A DNA stretch of 64,000 bases, from NCBI RefSeq assembly GCF_900103735.1, contig NZ_FMXE01000012.1:1-64000 (forward strand), read 5' to 3'. Made by a program: the position numbers and the translations under genes. A model generated the notes under the pieces. The model was not told the DNA's origin. It worked only from the letters and a program-made list of their open reading frames with translations, and did no database searches. How positions within the stretch are numbered: the stretch's first letter is position 1; every line of letters begins with the position of its first letter. This stretch comes from Algoriphagus alkaliphilus. Lineage in GTDB: Bacteria > Bacteroidota > Bacteroidia > Cytophagales > Cyclobacteriaceae. Positions 61,309 to 64,000 of the stretch are shown here, piece after piece.

Positions 61309-63936
61309 ATGAGTGACGAAAAAAATACAATAGATGGGGCTGACGACAGTCTGCATACATCCGTGCCGATTACAGGCATGTATAAGGAGTGGTTTTTGGA
61401 TTACGCCTCTTATGTAATTCTTGAGCGCGCAGTTCCTGCCATTGAAGATGGCCTGAAGCCTGTTCAACGAAGGATCTTGCATGCCATGAAGGAGATGGAT
61501 GATGGGCGATTTAATAAGGTTGCCAATATCATCGGTCAATCCATGCAGTATCACCCGCATGGAGATCAGTCTATCGGAGACGCGATGGTTAATCTTGGTC
61601 AAAAGGAGCTTCTCATTGAGACTCAAGGTAACTGGGGTGACATCAGGACAGGGGATGGGGCCGCCGCTGCTCGTTATATCGAAGCGAGACTTTCGAAGTT
61701 TGCACTCGATGTGGTGTTTAATCCTCAGACCACCGAATGGCAACTTTCCTATGATGGGAGGAAGCGGGAGCCAGTCACTTTACCTGTAAAATTCCCGCTG
61801 CTTCTAGCGCAGGGAGTTGAAGGAATTGCGGTAGGCCTTTCTACCAAAATCCTGCCTCACAACTTCATTGAACTGATTGAAGCTTCCATTGAAATCTTAA
61901 AAGGAAACAAATCAAACGTTCTCCCTGACTTCATCACGGGAGGTCTGGCGGACTTTTCCGAATACAACGAAGGGCATCGAGGAGGAAAGGTGAAGGTTAG
62001 AGCCCGGATTGAAGAAGAGGATAGTAAAACCCTGGCAATCAAAGAGATTCCCTATGGAACTACGACCGACTCATTGATTGATTCAATACTCAAAGCCAAT
62101 GACAAAGGCAAAATCAAAATCAAAAAAGTTGTCGACAACACTGCAAAAGATGTAGAGATACAGATTCAATTGGCACCCGGAGTATCGCCGGATGTGACCA
62201 TTGATGCACTCTATGCTTTTACGGATTGTGAGATTTCTATTTCACCAAATGCCTGCGTCATTATTGAGGATAAACCTGTTTTCCTTACTGTAAACAGAAT
62301 TTTGGAATACAATACGCAGCAAACCAAAGAGCTTCTTAAGCGGGAATTGGAAATCCGAAGAGGGGAATTGTTGGAGCGATTGCTTTTTTCCTCCCTGGAA
62401 AAAATCTTCATTGAAAACAGAATCTATCGAGATATTGAGGAGTGTACCACTTGGGATGCTGTTTTGGAAGCTATCGATCGAGGATTGGATCCTTATAAAC
62501 CTGATTTTTACAGAGAAATCTCACAGGACGACCTGATCAGATTGACGGAAATCAAAATCAAGCGAATCTCCAAATTCGATGCGTTCAAGGCTGATGAGTT
62601 GATGAAGCGCTTACAGGAAGAACTGAAAGAGGTCAATCATCACCTGAGGCATCTGACAGAATACTCCATCAAATATTATCAAAACCTGCTGGACAAGTAC
62701 GGTAAAGGTCGGGAGCGAAAGACTGAAATCCGAGCTTTGGATACGATCGAAGCCACAGTCGTTGCTGCCAACAATGCTAAACTCTATGTAAATAGGGTGG
62801 ATGGATTTGTAGGTTATGGATTGAAAAAAGACGAATTCATTTGTGATTGCTCAGATCTGGATGATGTGATCGTTCTTCGTCGCGATGGTAAATTCATGGT
62901 TTCCAAAATTCAGGAAAAAGGATTTATGGGAAAGGACATTCTGTACGTCGGTGTCTTTCGCAAGAATGACGACCGGATGACCTATAACCTCATTTACCTC
63001 GATGGAGGGTCGGGTCGTGCGATGATCAAAAGATTTCAGATCGGCGGGATCACCCGTGACAAAGAATATGATCTGACCAAAGGGACAAAGGGAACAAAAG
63101 TCCTCTATCTCACCGCCAATCCAAATGGAGAGGCCGAACTGGTTACCGTATACCTCACTCAAGGTGCCAAAGCCAGAGTGAAAGTGTTTGATTTTGATTT
63201 TGCTGAAATAGAAATCAAAGGAAGGGGAGCGGGTGGAAATATTCTGACACGTTACCCTGTTCGCAAAATTCAGCTTAAAATGGAAGGAAAGTCCACTTTG
63301 GGTGGAATCAATGTGTTCTATGATACAGTTGTTGGCCGATTGAATACGGACCAAAGAGGCAAACTGATCGGTAATTTCCTTGGCGATGATAAGATCATTG
63401 TCTTTTACAAAAATGGGGAATATGAGCTGACTAGTTTTGAGCTGACCAATCGCTACGAACCCAAAGATGTCGTGTTGATTGAAAAGTTTGACATTAAAAA
63501 AGTTATTTCGGCCATTTACTATGATGGTGGCATCAAAACCTATTTCGTGAAGCGTTTTTTGATCGAAACGACTACGATCAACAAGCGATTCAACTTCATT
63601 ACCGATCACAAGCAATCCTATCTGAAAGTCGTTTCTACGGCAAGTCAACCGCAAATTTCGGTCACTTTATCCAAAGGAAAAGAGGACGAAGTAATGGAAT
63701 ATGATTTGGACATGTTGATCGATGTGAAAGGCTGGAAGGCGATAGGAAACAAGCTGAGCACCTATCCTGTAAAGGAGATTTCGCTCATTCACTCAGAAAA
63801 GGCAACTGCCGAAAATGTGGAAGAAAGTGAGGAATTTGCCGAGGAAATTGAAGATACTAGTCAAGAGTTGGAGATCGGAAGTAAAATTGACCTTACACCA
63901 AAAAAAGACGAAGACGAACAATTGGGGCTGTTTTGA
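61309..63936 (+). CDS. parC: DNA topoisomerase IV subunit A
   Basis: An 875-residue breakage-reunion subunit. The catalytic Tyr123 lies in AAARYIEARLS, the quinolone-pocket region HPHGDQSIGDAMV is at 82-94, and RRILHAMKEMDDGR precedes it. The C-terminal beta-pinwheel holds repeats such as FMVSKIQEKG, but the GyrA box (QRRGGKG) is replaced by IKGRGAGGN, supporting ParC rather than GyrA. The last 40 residues are very acidic (EESEEFAEEIED). It is linked to parE and is essential for chromosome segregation. Confidence 0.94.
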   Translation: MSDEKNTIDGADDSLHTSVPITGMYKEWFLDYASYVILERAVPAIEDGLKPVQRRILHAMKEMDDGRFNKVANIIGQSMQYHPHGDQSIGDAMVNLGQKELLIETQGNWGDIRTGDGAAAARYIEARLSKFALDVVFNPQTTEWQLSYDGRKREPVTLPVKFPLLLAQGVEGIAVGLSTKILPHNFIELIEASIEILKGNKSNVLPDFITGGLADFSEYNEGHRGGKVKVRARIEEEDSKTLAIKEIPYGTTTDSLIDSILKANDKGKIKIKKVVDNTAKDVEIQIQLAPGVSPDVTIDALYAFTDCEISISPNACVIIEDKPVFLTVNRILEYNTQQTKELLKRELEIRRGELLERLLFSSLEKIFIENRIYRDIEECTTWDAVLEAIDRGLDPYKPDFYREISQDDLIRLTEIKIKRISKFDAFKADELMKRLQEELKEVNHHLRHLTEYSIKYYQNLLDKYGKGRERKTEIRALDTIEATVVAANNAKLYVNRVDGFVGYGLKKDEFICDCSDLDDVIVLRRDGKFMVSKIQEKGFMGKDILYVGVFRKNDDRMTYNLIYLDGGSGRAMIKRFQIGGITRDKEYDLTKGTKGTKVLYLTANPNGEAELVTVYLTQGAKARVKVFDFDFAEIEIKGRGAGGNILTRYPVRKIQLKMEGKSTLGGINVFYDTVVGRLNTDQRGKLIGNFLGDDKIIVFYKNGEYELTSFELTNRYEPKDVVLIEKFDIKKVISAIYYDGGIKTYFVKRFLIETTTINKRFNFITDHKQSYLKVVSTASQPQISVTLSKGKEDEVMEYDLDMLIDVKGWKAIGNKLSTYPVKEISLIHSEKATAENVEESEEFAEEIEDTSQELEIGSKIDLTPKKDEDEQLGLF

Positions 63937-63954
63937 TGGCTCCATTTTTTTGCA

Positions 63955-64000
63955 ATGAGCAAAACAACCGAAGAAATAACATTTGACCAGGGCCTTTTGG
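63955..64000 (+). CDS. Start of an unidentified gene (cut by window edge)
   Basis: An ATG at 63955 opens a frame reading MSKTTEEITFDQGLL to the window end, 18 bp after the parC stop. Only 15 residues are visible, too few to identify. Short spacing suggests it follows parC in the same transcript. Confidence 0.35.
   Translation, partial: MSKTTEEITFDQGLL

Noticed and set aside
62851..63654. 267-codon antisense frame within parC
   Set aside because: It is a mirror of strongly conserved parC coding sequence, with no independent family match.
59333..63936. Assignment as gyrB/gyrA
   Set aside because: The A subunit lacks the GyrA box QRRGGKG and the two genes are adjacent, typical of parE-parC in this phylum.

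Overview
The window looks like a chromosomal segment of a Bacteroidota bacterium, most likely a cytophagalean related to Algoriphagus/Cyclobacteriaceae. This rests on gene content and signals, not on a marker search: A/T-rich intergenic DNA, starts with no clear Shine-Dalgarno sequence, TAnnTTTG-type promoter elements, and families common in that group (DUF3109, DUF4301, DUF2452, lmo0937-type and YtxH small proteins, a LytS/LytTR pair, Bacteroidota-type ParE/ParC). No rRNA, tRNA, CRISPR array or prophage was recognised. The only mobile element is the right end of an IS4-like insertion sequence at the left edge.

Layout. 1-1.3 kb: truncated IS, a DUF3109 gene and two gene scraps. 1.4-7.6 kb (mostly minus): SUI1 factor, UspA, MenA, a lipoprotein glutathione peroxidase, ArgS, a broken GxxExxY gene and an arginase-family enzyme. 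7.8-9.6 kb: two poorly known genes, a two-unit hairpin repeat and the stump of a TIR gene. 9.6-15.3 kb: ferritin, M28 peptidase, DinB, PhzF, a K+ channel-like protein and an S10 peptidase. 15.4-18.7 kb: a DUF1538-DUF1538-PII-CBS operon and a GluQ-like synthetase. 18.9-27.9 kb: metallopeptidase, exonuclease, Mpl, DnaB, oxidoreductase and small unknowns. 27.9-36.2 kb: EtfBA-DUF151, NupC, DUF4301 and a complete pxpABC set for 5-oxoproline. 36.9-43.4 kb: a signalling/stress block with a soluble histidine kinase carrying a degenerate receiver, a single-domain regulator, an NtrC-type sigma54 activator, and small proteins preceded by similar sigma54-like motifs. 43.4-45.8 kb: TauE/SafE and TraB/GumN pseudogenes around an exported isomerase. 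45.8-53.6 kb: LytS/LytTR, gamma-glutamyltransferase plus S9 peptidase, Hpt protein, and a three-gene operon starting with a 52-residue membrane protein. 53.7-64 kb: deoxynucleoside kinase, 3-hydroxyacyl-CoA dehydrogenase, CvfB-like protein, ROK kinase, ParE and ParC.

How genes work together. EtfBA passes electrons from acyl-CoA-type dehydrogenases and fits with the nearby 3-hydroxyacyl-CoA dehydrogenase. The envelope gamma-glutamyltransferase, envelope peptidases (M28, S10, S9) and PxpABC suggest use of peptides and gamma-glutamyl compounds. The two DUF1538 proteins, PII-like and CBS proteins look like a regulated ion transporter.

Most notable: the tandem repeat at 8887-9068, whose inner hairpins differ in sequence but are both perfectly paired, abutting a truncated TIR gene; three intergenic palindromes, each between convergent genes; the kinase with a Gly at the phospho-Asp position next to an NtrC regulator and candidate sigma54 sites; and at least five decaying genes, two of them broken by single in-frame stop codons.
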